64,000 nt of DNA, from positions 1-64,000 of the forward strand of contig JAKSYS010000129.1 in NCBI GenBank assembly GCA_022925895.1. The letters are read 5' to 3'. Origin of the DNA: Fragilaria crotonensis (Eukaryota > Bacillariophyta > Fragilariophyceae > Fragilariales > Fragilariaceae). Shown piece after piece: positions 56,037 through 64,000 of the stretch; the stretch's first letter is position 1; every line of letters starts with the position of its first letter. Under the pieces are notes generated by a model. That model was not told the DNA's origin. It saw only the letters and a list, made by a program, of their open reading frames with translations, and did no database searches. Both the position numbers and the translations under genes were made by a program.

Positions 56037-56606
56037 CAGGGGTGTCCTATTTAAGGCGACCGGGCCGGCGCGCCTAGCAGCGCCTTAATTAGTTAATATA
56101 GGCGCTTTTTTGGACCTTCAAAAAGGCGGTGTAAGGCGGTGGGGGTTAGGGGTTAGGGTTTTGGGGATTTAGAGTTAAGGTTCATGACTGTACAGAGCAG
56201 CTGCAACGCTCATCCCCACTTCAGTCCATCATGAAAATAACACTGCCAACAGACCTCACAGCTCACCATGAACAATCATGGAAGTAACTTCAATTGTTTC
56301 AGCTTTTTTCACTGCAACAGTTGAGTTCCAAGTCCAAGTAAAGCATCTTGCTACTGGCTACGGATATACTGGAGTACTGTACAACAAGGTACTGTATCCA
56401 TGTCTACTGTATGTTGTTTATTATCTACTGGAGTACTGTCGTACTATGCTACGAGAATGCTCCGTACAAACTTACACGTACAATTCTACATGATGGTATG
56501 TTTGTAGCGTAGAATCTACAGGACCTTATTTAAGGCGCTATTTCAAGGCTTCAAAAAGGCGATTGGCCCCAAAATTAAGGCGCCCGCCTTAAATAGGACA
56601 CCCCTG
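56037..56606. mobile_element. hAT-type MITE, 570 bp
   Basis: Perfect 22-bp terminal inverted repeats that begin CAGGGGTGTCC (56037-56058 and 56585-56606) and an 8-bp target duplication accatgaa (56029-56036 and 56607-56614). CAGRG-type ends with an 8-bp duplication are the hallmark of hAT elements. There is no transposase. Subterminal aaggcg/cgcctt motifs repeat near both ends. Inside, near 56140-56165, sits ggggttaggggttaggg, a telomere-like stretch. Perfect ends and a perfect duplication suggest a recent insertion. Confidence 0.92.
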
Positions 56607-56614
56607 ACCATGAA

Positions 56615-57492
56615 CGATGAACTCGGAGTACTACTACGCTTGTATGGGCCATACGCGATACGCCATACGTTCTTTATACGCACAGAATCATCTGCTAGAC
56701 TAGCACTACATAGCTCTACTAGTCTCTAGTGATAGATTAGTACTCGATGAGATCTCCGTCTTCCAAGATCCAGGATTCGCTGCTCAATCCGTTAGCGATT
56801 GAATCTCCTGATTCTTTTCCTTCCTTTGATCGTGATTATATGCTACTCTGAAGAATGTGATTGGTTCAATCATATAACATACGTGGCTCAATCTCATTGA
56901 GCACAACTCAGTCCAGAGCTCCGTAGAACCTTGAGCTATGATACTTAAATAACTCGGAGTATGTCCTATCGACGACGCGAGGGTAATTCGGCTCCATTTG
57001 CAGCTGCGCCTTGGATGCCACAAAATGGAAAGCCCTTCTTTCAATTTTATACCTTTTTAGTCAGCCTAGGTGGCGGACGCTACTGGTGACTGGTGACCGG
57101 TGATACCGGTAGGCGCTAGTTCCGCCTTCCGTCGTGGATTCCATGCTTGAGTCGCGCTGAGTCGTGTAGCCCAATTGTTCCACGACTGAGATGTGCATAC
57201 GATTCTCAGTTCAACTCCCAGTGTACTATAACTCCATAGTCCATAGTAGACTACGTCTACTCTAGTCATGCATAGCAACAACCACGATCATACATTCGTC
57301 GTATTGGAGGTAGCCGTGCCAGTACTGTAGTTGTGCTATGATCTACCGTCTTCCAGAACAACGATGTGAGTGAGATATGACCTTGCCGCATAGTATTCCG
57401 GGATCCACCGCAACGCCTCACATCGCCTTAATCGAATCACTAGTACATTCTTTCGTTTTCACTTGTATTATCACATTATCACCATTTTCACG
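56615..57492. other. Spacer upstream of the RING/RBR-like gene
   Basis: About 880 bp without a credible gene. It includes ctcgagatgag-type and actcggagta motifs and a small ggtgac repeat near 57085-57110. The last 100 bases are the probable promoter and 5' UTR. Confidence 0.4.
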
Positions 57493-59451
57493 ATGACAGA
57501 GGTGCGCGTGTTGCCAGCACCTTCCTGCCCCGCTGTGCCGGTGGAAGATGAGGTAGTAGTGGTGCCACCTTGCACCATTTGTAGTGATAACGACACTGTA
57601 ATCGAGTGTTCCGGATCCAATCGTCACGGTTTCTGCAGGGACTGCTTTCAGGGATATGCCAGAGTCAGCTTTGAGCTACATGGAGAGTATGAACGTGAGC
57701 GTGAACAAGGTGGCTTGGTAAGTGCCCCTGGCAGTCTACCGTGTCCTCATTTCATTCAAGGACAATGCTCTTGCACAGCGATTCATCCATCCTTGTTGCG
57801 GCGATTTGTCGATGATAATACCTTTGAGATGTGGAGGCATGCGGATGTCAGGCTCGGCATGGCAGCCCTTGCGCGAGAGCAAGAAGAAGCCGAGGCGCTA
57901 CGAGAAATAGCCGACGAGCAACGGACACCGCTTGGAAATCTCAGACATGCTGTGCTGGAAGCTTTGACGAGGGGAGGGACAGTTTGCTGTCCTCAGTGTA
58001 ACGCGAAAGGGGAAAAAGACGACCAGTGCATGCACATTACGTGTGAGTCTTGCAATACCGAATGGTGCTATTGCTGTGGACGTCCGCGAGGTTCCAATGG
58101 GACGCGAGCGATGTGCTCACGACCGAACGGATGCGACTCAGTGGCTGCCTTTTTGGAGAGTCACCAAGGTTGGGCTCATTTTGCCATTGGAAATGAAACT
58201 CCAGGTGCAGGCGCACTGCATGAGTTTCATCGACGACGTAGTGCATATTTTCTCAAGCAGCTCAAACAGTCCACAGAAGCTGAACTGTGGACGGAACTCA
58301 GAGACACCTATCCTGATATTTTGAATGATGTACCGACTGCAGGTCGGAGGATTGACTGGAATGCTATTGACACAGCAGAAATTCCTACGTTCGGAGAAAC
58401 AAGACCTGTCGATGTGAGATGGGCAGAAGAAGGCCGCGAGATTATTGCCGATCTGGCAGCGCGACGACGTGAAGCACTGGAGAGACAAGATGAGATTGAA
58501 CTACAGAGCAACCCAAAAACTATTCTCCAACGTCGTTTTTCCCTCTACCTTTCGAATGAAATCCCTTCATCAAGGTGGAAACTGCTCACGTTTCACTTTC
58601 TGGTCTTGTTCGGTCTTCTGTGTTCCTCAATAGCCATACAGCAGGAGATTGTAAAAGGAAGTTTCGTTGCCGGTCTATGTCTCTACATCTCCCTTCTTCT
58701 TACTTGGGCAGTGAGTTCAGCGATCGACGCCCGGTATTTTGTTCTCTTGAGCCATGAAGATGCGTGGGTATTGCCGTACGCCGAGGTGCAGTTCTGTGGA
58801 TCACGAGTGGAAGTTCCGTACCTTTCAGCAGCAGGCCGATGGCGCAGAATCAGGATGCTCTACCTGTTTATTCTGTTCAACTGTTTGGCATTCGGAACAG
58901 CAATGACTTTCTTCTTTCGACGATGGTCTCAAGCTCGCTGCATTTCATACTTTGGTCTCTGCGGCTTAGGCCCAGCGCTCTTGGCGTTTGCTGCGATGCT
59001 TTTCGGAGGTGGATCCATCCTCATTAATTGTTCGCCTCCTCCCGCGTTGACGGCGTACAGGTATCCCACTTTCAGATCGACTATGTGCCAACTGTTCCTT
59101 TTTGGTGCCGTCCTTGTGCCAGGAGGAGTATACCTCATGGTCGGATACGCCGAAGATAGCCCTTACCATCCTCTGTGGATTGTTGGGTCCGTTGTTCTCG
59201 GAGTTTCCATGGCAGTCATTCTTGGCGCGCTGTCGAGCAGATGCCTCAATCCCAGAGGTTTTGCCCTTGACCGCGGAGAGTTTCTCTCCAATAAATGGCA
59301 TTTAGTTTTCTGGGTCTTCGTGATAGCAGGCGCATTCATGATGGGAACTGCAGAGTTGGGAGATGCGAGATTTGTGGTAGGCTGCTCCCTAAGTTTGAGC
59401 CCGATACTTTTCGTGCTGCTTGCCAAGGTGCGCACTCCAAGCCAGGAATAA
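57493..59451 (+). CDS. Membrane RING/RBR-like protein, putative E3 ubiquitin ligase
   Basis: A 652-residue protein from ATG at 57493 (MTEVRVLPAPSC). The N-terminal 230 residues carry two Cys/His clusters. The first (about 27-94) starts CTICSDNDTVIECSGSNRHGFCRDC. The second (about 165-215) reads CPQCNAKGEKDDQCMHITCESC then EWCYCCG, matching the RING2/IBR pattern with the Cys (residue 179) that is catalytic in RBR ligases. The C-terminal half has about eight hydrophobic spans (for example LLTFHFLVLFGLLCSSIAI, YISLLLTWAVSSAI, LWIVGSVVLGVSMAVILGAL). It would be a multi-span membrane E3, similar in idea to ER-associated ligases, but the exact fusion is not one I can name. No intron needed. Confidence 0.72.
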   Translation: MTEVRVLPAPSCPAVPVEDEVVVVPPCTICSDNDTVIECSGSNRHGFCRDCFQGYARVSFELHGEYEREREQGGLVSAPGSLPCPHFIQGQCSCTAIHPSLLRRFVDDNTFEMWRHADVRLGMAALAREQEEAEALREIADEQRTPLGNLRHAVLEALTRGGTVCCPQCNAKGEKDDQCMHITCESCNTEWCYCCGRPRGSNGTRAMCSRPNGCDSVAAFLESHQGWAHFAIGNETPGAGALHEFHRRRSAYFLKQLKQSTEAELWTELRDTYPDILNDVPTAGRRIDWNAIDTAEIPTFGETRPVDVRWAEEGREIIADLAARRREALERQDEIELQSNPKTILQRRFSLYLSNEIPSSRWKLLTFHFLVLFGLLCSSIAIQQEIVKGSFVAGLCLYISLLLTWAVSSAIDARYFVLLSHEDAWVLPYAEVQFCGSRVEVPYLSAAGRWRRIRMLYLFILFNCLAFGTAMTFFFRRWSQARCISYFGLCGLGPALLAFAAMLFGGGSILINCSPPPALTAYRYPTFRSTMCQLFLFGAVLVPGGVYLMVGYAEDSPYHPLWIVGSVVLGVSMAVILGALSSRCLNPRGFALDRGEFLSNKWHLVFWVFVIAGAFMMGTAELGDARFVVGCSLSLSPILFVLLAKVRTPSQE

Positions 59452-59743
59452 GTCGGAAGACTATATAACTTCATATTTAGGATTGAAATTAGACAATTGA
59501 GTGCCAATCGACAAGTCGTTCCAAATCGGCTGCCGTTGCAGCGAACGGGGGAACGCACGATTCAACATCAACCGGCGAAGGCAAGCCTCTAGCGGCGTAC
59601 GGAAAAGTGGCTAGATTGTAGCGATCAGCTGACGCTACGCAGGTTGCATCATTTCACAGGTACAGAAACGAATTTCTGGAAGGGAAGAATGCAACGAGAG
59701 AACGAAACACAGCCTCGTCTGCATAAGGTTCTGTTCGCTCGAT

Positions 59744-60296
59744 CTACTTTGAGGGCAACGAAGCAATGTACTTCGGATCCCATGCTCTCAAGCGCAAGAG
59801 CGCCTTCAGCACGTATCTGTCCTCTCCGTTGGCTTCGGCTTCGTCTGGATCAAGACTGATCCATCTGTATTGCTCCGAGGTCTCGTCTAATTTGACATCA
59901 ACGCCTGGCTTTTCCAGCTCCACCAAGACGATAGGGTTGACAGTCTGTGTGCCTTTCTCTGTATCGGTGTCCCAGTTGCTAGTGGGGAAGAGAGTGTTCC
60001 AGACACCAAGAACTTGGATCGGTTTAACACAGTCCAAGCCAGTCTCGTCCTTGGCCTTGCGAATCGCCGCAGAGAAGAAGGTTTCCCCCTTCAACATGCG
60101 ACCCCCAGGAAGCCACCATACACCCTTAACAGGTTCCGCGGCGCGCTCCACCAAAAGTGCTTCCTTCCGTTGCAAAGTGGGGTTGTATCGCACGATTAGC
60201 GTGTCGACACAGCAAACGACGCAGTCGCGAACCAAGCGACCGTATAGGTCTCCGGGGGAGAAATTTTCGTGATTCCGTGATCGTCGTCAGCTCACC
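59744..60296 (-). CDS. NUDIX hydrolase, atypical Nudix box
   Basis: A NUDIX-domain protein of about 175 residues or more that would hydrolyse a nucleoside-diphosphate-linked substrate. Visible: WWLPGGRMLKGETFFSAAIRKAKDETGL. The G-x5-E start of the Nudix box is present, but the usual REUxEE is changed to RKAKDE. WWLPGGR and the degenerate box resemble GDP-mannose mannosyl hydrolases, which use a modified metal site. The first in-frame codons from 60235 lack an ATG. A ggtgag donor (60295) and an acceptor at 60250 would remove a 46-bp intron and add DLSLFYGDE-like residues upstream, but the real start codon is not found. It is convergent with the RING/RBR-like gene. Confidence 0.7.
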
Positions 60297-60608
60297 TTCA
60301 TCGCCGTAGAAAAGAGATAAGTCATCCCCGACCGCAGTGGCACCAGCTTAACAGGGGACAGTGCATGGAATGTGAGCCATAAGTTATACGCTCATCTTTC
60401 GTCTGTGAACGGAGTTCATTTCCTAACACACAACGTACCATTTGTTTGGTCATCCTCCTTTTTTCGCGATCTCATCAAGTGGAAGACCGATGCGGCCTGC
60501 TGCGCCAGCAAGGAACGATACGATGACTGCCCCGCGGCCCATTTTGTTGCAGAAGTGAACACCTATCGACCTTATGAAATGATGTTGTTGCTTTGAAATG
60601 CTTGGAAT
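60297..60608. other. Spacer upstream of the NUDIX gene
   Basis: About 310 bp; it must hold the missing NUDIX start and its promoter. No other gene is seen. Confidence 0.35.
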
Positions 60609-61717
60609 GGAGAAAACTTAATGTCTATATATTTCGATCTATTTAGAATCTATATCGAAGATATACTTATTGATACATGTACACATTTATGTAGCTTCGT
60701 TTCGACGTCATCGATACGAACCCCTCAGTGCACTTACAATCTCATCCCATGTGTATCCAATATGACTTACTTGGGGTAACTGGGGTCTACGAGGGTGCAT
60801 TTTGAATGCATGTCGACGGAGCCGCGCCCAAATCCGAATTTGAAAGCCACGGGAGTTACGTATGTCTCCTACACGCGTACGTAGAAATGGTACTCAAGGT
60901 ACGGGTATCGTACACATTTTGAAAACTGATCACACAAATACTTCACAATTGCAATTTGGCACAATGCACCCTCAACTGCAGACAATCTGCATGTAATATC
61001 TCTGTAGTTCATTAATTAACTTACTTTCCATTCTGTGTCTGTATTGCATGTAGCAATTACAGTCAGTTGTAGTAACTGTGGGAATGAAACTTGTTGTTTT
61101 TGATAGATATTCAATGCTTTTTTTGACAGGGAACCAGGACAACAACAATTTTAACAGGAGGCTACCGGTATCAACGTACTGTAGGTTTCACAATCGAGTA
61201 CTGCGCTACTGGACCACTCCGAGTACCTTGCATAGAATCTACGGTGTATTCCGCATTTCTAATGTATTTTCGTACGTATAGTGCTATACTACAGTACTCC
61301 TTAAATCATTGAACGCGGTGTTGTACAACAGTACCGGTAGTACCATAAGCAATTTGCTGACAGATGACATCGACTCGTAGACTTTGAGTAATAAGCGGTT
61401 GTAGGTTTGTCTTCAAAATATTTGAGGGGTCGATTTGGATTTTACCAACCCAGATTATAAACAGCGTAAGCATACCGGCAACGTACACAAGTATGTTACA
61501 CATCCGCCATGTATGTCAAACAAAACTTCGGCAACCGGGCCAGCGCCGATCTTGCGAACAGCCGAGTTTTTGAGCTGTCTGATTGGTGAAAATCGAAGAC
61601 AGGATGACGTCTAAGGGGCTGAAGGACAAATGAAGATAAATGTATACAAAAGTGCTTACTTTTATATTCGATATAGATTCTAAATAGATCGAAATATATA
61701 GACATTAAGCTTTCTCC
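60609..61717. mobile_element. MITE-like element with about 50-bp TIRs, 1.1 kb
   Basis: Terminal inverted repeats start ggagaaa, then cttaatgtctatatatttcg, and match at about 50 of 51 positions (60609-60659 and 61667-61717) before fading into weaker similarity. A 7-bp target duplication ttggaat flanks it (60602-60608 and 61718-61724). There is no coding capacity inside. The superfamily is unknown; the long TIR with a 7-bp duplication does not match a common class exactly. Confidence 0.85.
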
Positions 61718-62457
61718 TTGGAATGTCCCTCTGCGTAACCTATTCTTCTTGCTTGGGACTCGGTTTTGGTTCTACCTGTACTTGTACTAGAGTACCTGGT
61801 ACCAAGTACCATTCCTACTAGTGCGAGCATGGTACAAGTACGGTGGCGGTCTGTTGTCTTTCGGTTGTTGACCTCAAACCTCAAGAGTCTCTCTTCTACG
61901 TTGTACAAGTACAATACCTGGTACAAGTATGTATGTACTTGTACTCCGAGCTCCGAGTAATTGTGTATTCATAGTACCACGTACTACCGGCAGACATAAA
62001 ACGATGCATACAGTACATGTCCCGGTGGGTACAAGTACAAGGATGACCTACGAGTGTAGGTAACGTGTATACTGTATACTGTATACTTCATCATACAAGT
62101 AGAGAGTAGAATACAATGTAGTACAGTAGTACTTGTACCAGGTACGGTAACGCAAACCGGGTCTTCTAAACGAATGCTGGAACCCAGAGAATGATAAAGC
62201 TGGCGCCACTGATGCATTCAGACTCCATAGGTCTATATAGTCCATAGAATTGTTTAGACTTCAGTCTGTAATCAGAGTAGGGTCTTCCACTTCTTTTATT
62301 ATTCCTGCGAGTTTTGACGTCACAATTTTTGGTCTGGGAAAAGATTGCTGAACGCAATCACAAATGGAGAACTGACAAACCAATCAACATGTCTAAATAG
62401 AAATCCTCAATGTTGCTACACAATCGGGCTGTAAAAGAGTCAAGCCTGAACGATGAA
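61718..62457. other. Spacer between the MITE and sulfotransferase 2
   Basis: About 740 bp with strings of GTAC/GGTACC palindromes (61780-61960) and repeated gtatact (62065-62090). No gene recognised; the right end is the 3' flank of sulfotransferase 2. Confidence 0.4.
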
Positions 62458-63696
62458 CTAGGCGGCAGTGTCAACAATCCCAAAAATCTGCTCACCCTGC
62501 ATCTTGTACAACACCTTCGCATACTCGTAGAGCTCCATGTCGTACACATTGACACGAGCAAGTGCCTGGTACGCCTTAGAACCAGGCTCGAGCTCGGGAA
62601 CATTGTGTCGGGTATCACCAGCCTGTAATACAGCTGTCCGACACTCCCGTACTTGGTCTGGCGACGATTTTTGAGACCAGCCGAAGTACAGCTGGAATCG
62701 TTTGAGAGAATTCTCCAGATCTTCATAAATCCCAACCAAACACTTGGTTCGTAGAATTTCTTTCGCTGTCACCATATCGTGCTTGCTTAACGTTCCTCCT
62801 CTCTTGTCGACAAGAAATCTTGTCATCCAATTGTGTTCCACTGAAGCACTCCTGGCGTATTCTTCAATGGTCAGTCCTTTCAATCTAGGATCGTAGAGTG
62901 GATCCCAACTCGCGCTAGAGAGGTAGTGATACATGCTGACTCCTCGATTTATTGGATCTCGAAAGAGAGCAAACATTCGTCCCTTTTGGACACGATTGAA
63001 GATACTGCTGGCAAATAAGTGTAGCTCTGGGCTTGTCATGACTTCTGCCAGTCGAGCATCGGCAAGTCCGAGCTGCTTGGCACGCCTTATTCCTTGTATT
63101 GTGGTCGTGTCAACATTGACATACAGAGCGCCACTCTGCGATTCGAAGACTTCCAATTTTTCGTCGTTATACTCAGGCTGTTTCAGGCCATGCTCGCACG
63201 CTAGAATGAGGAAATGACATTTCGAAAACACTGATTCTGCAATTGTTTCGCCTGCAAAATGGATGTCCCAAAAGTATGCAGTATCTGTTTTGGGGTTGTA
63301 AAGATTGGAAAGATCGGCGAGGTCAGACAGTGCGAGGGGCACACGAGCGCCCAGTCGAGGTCGAGGCTGTATTTGAGGTTGTTGCTGAACCATGATTTCA
63401 CCCTGCGCGTTCGGGACGACAGCGGATTGCGCGTAGTGCATCACTTGTAGTTGCGTCCGTCGGTCAAGGCTCCGATAGAAGACGAAGCATGCCACAATTA
63501 TCAAGCCAGGAGACACTTGCTTCAGGAACCATAATGCTATTTGCCCAATTGGTTTCGACGTTAGATGTTGTTGTCGAATGGACGACGCCAGATGGTGGCC
63601 TACCGTTCTTGCTTGGAAAGCGGGTAGACGATTGGTCGTTCGTCGCACCTCGTCCCCCATCGCAACTCTTTTGACTGCTCGAGACGACGATGCCAT
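62458..63696 (-). CDS. Sulfotransferase-like type II membrane protein 2
   Basis: A 412-residue paralogue of the protein at 51235-52797. A short cytosolic tail, one membrane span (about 51-75, GQIALWFLKQVSPGLIIVACF), a Gln/Pro-rich stem, then the catalytic-like domain. The 3'-phosphate-binding segment FALFRDPINRGVSMYHYL (242-259) is well kept, and YVNVDTTTIQGIRRAKQLGL and the C-terminal PGSKAYQALARVNVYDMELYEYA match the sister protein. The 5'-phosphosulfate loop reads YFWDIHFAGETIAESVF: the usual Lys is replaced, so activity is doubtful. ATG at 63696 in a good context; no intron. Confidence 0.8.
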   Translation of the reverse strand: MASSSRAVKRVAMGDEVRRTTNRLPAFQARTVGHHLASSIRQQHLTSKPIGQIALWFLKQVSPGLIIVACFVFYRSLDRRTQLQVMHYAQSAVVPNAQGEIMVQQQPQIQPRPRLGARVPLALSDLADLSNLYNPKTDTAYFWDIHFAGETIAESVFSKCHFLILACEHGLKQPEYNDEKLEVFESQSGALYVNVDTTTIQGIRRAKQLGLADARLAEVMTSPELHLFASSIFNRVQKGRMFALFRDPINRGVSMYHYLSSASWDPLYDPRLKGLTIEEYARSASVEHNWMTRFLVDKRGGTLSKHDMVTAKEILRTKCLVGIYEDLENSLKRFQLYFGWSQKSSPDQVRECRTAVLQAGDTRHNVPELEPGSKAYQALARVNVYDMELYEYAKVLYKMQGEQIFGIVDTAA

Positions 63697-64000
63697 CGTT
63701 ATGCTTGTTTGTTGTTCTGGCGAACGTTTCGACTATTCTTCCGCGACCCAGGCTGTGAAGGACTTGGCGCCTTTGTAGTCAAAATGACGACTACGGAAAA
63801 GTACTCTACGAGTAGAGTTCGGGAGGATGAGTTTTTAACATTTTCGGTGCTTTGCGTCTTATGTCATATGACCGCAGGTATTTCCAGACGATGACTGTCT
63901 CTCTAGCTAGAATGTCTCTTTTGATCGTGTTTAATGAGGTTCCGGAGTTCTTGCTCGCATGGTAATAAAATCATGTAGCATCTACGGAGACATGAGTCAA
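63697..64000. promoter_or_regulatory. Upstream region of sulfotransferase 2 at the window edge
   Basis: Probable promoter and 5' UTR of sulfotransferase 2. No other gene can be supported before the window ends. Confidence 0.3.

Noticed and set aside
56143-56165. Telomere-like ggggttaggggttaggg as a chromosome end or interstitial telomere
   Set aside because: Only two or three units, inside a hAT MITE; best seen as part of that element.

Overview
The window reads as nuclear DNA of a photosynthetic stramenopile, most probably a (pennate) diatom. Reasons: host genes are dense and have few introns; the Copia elements are of the diatom CoDi kind; a tyrosine-recombinase (DIRS-like) retroelement is present; and host spacers are packed with GTAC-type palindromes. 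The species call is inference, because no marker gene is present.

Layout. 1-10 kb: a minus-strand DIRS-like fossil (1-4015) abuts, and perhaps sits in the first LTR of, an old plus-strand Copia element (4016-10008). 10.2-11.0 kb: a lone host gene for an IAH1-like SGNH esterase. 11.1-14.0 kb: decayed Copia pieces. 14.0-36.2 kb: a nested stack. An old plus-strand Copia element was split by a young minus-strand Copia (14468-27414). That young Copia was itself split in its gag region by a 7.2-kb DNA transposon (19256-26447). The same old Copia was hit further along by a 0.85-kb MITE-like element (28353-29204) and by a very young Ty3/gypsy element (29645-34727). 37.2-42.1 kb: a Helitron with a Rep-helicase gene, between copies of a shared spacer repeat. 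43-64 kb: the host gene block.

Host block, in order: proteasome lid deubiquitinase RPN11 (+), CRAL-TRIO lipid-transfer protein (-), 2OG-Fe(II) oxygenase (+), tRNA-dihydrouridine synthase DUS2 type (-), LON-substrate-domain protein (-), sulfotransferase-like type II membrane protein (-), Ser/Gly/Tyr-rich secretory membrane protein (+), ER-type DnaJ (-), RING/RBR-like protein with about eight membrane spans (+), NUDIX hydrolase (-), and a second sulfotransferase-like protein (-). Two more MITEs lie here: a clear hAT-type (56037-56606, 8-bp TSD) and one with about 50-bp TIRs (60609-61717). These genes form no operon or pathway. Themes are protein quality control (RPN11, LON domain, DnaJ, RING) and the secretory pathway (two sulfotransferase-like proteins, the SGY protein, DnaJ).

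The most novel object is the 7.2-kb DNA transposon. It has 11-bp outer TIRs with a 3-bp duplication, a subterminal minisatellite, a second inner pair of about 23-bp inverted repeats, and a two-gene coding unit with a 4-base stop/start overlap. Its transposase belongs to a divergent IS630/Tc1-like DDE family. Several host genes (DUS2, LON-domain, sulfotransferase 1) need a one-base correction or a very short intron to read through. All calls come from reading the sequence; no database search was possible.
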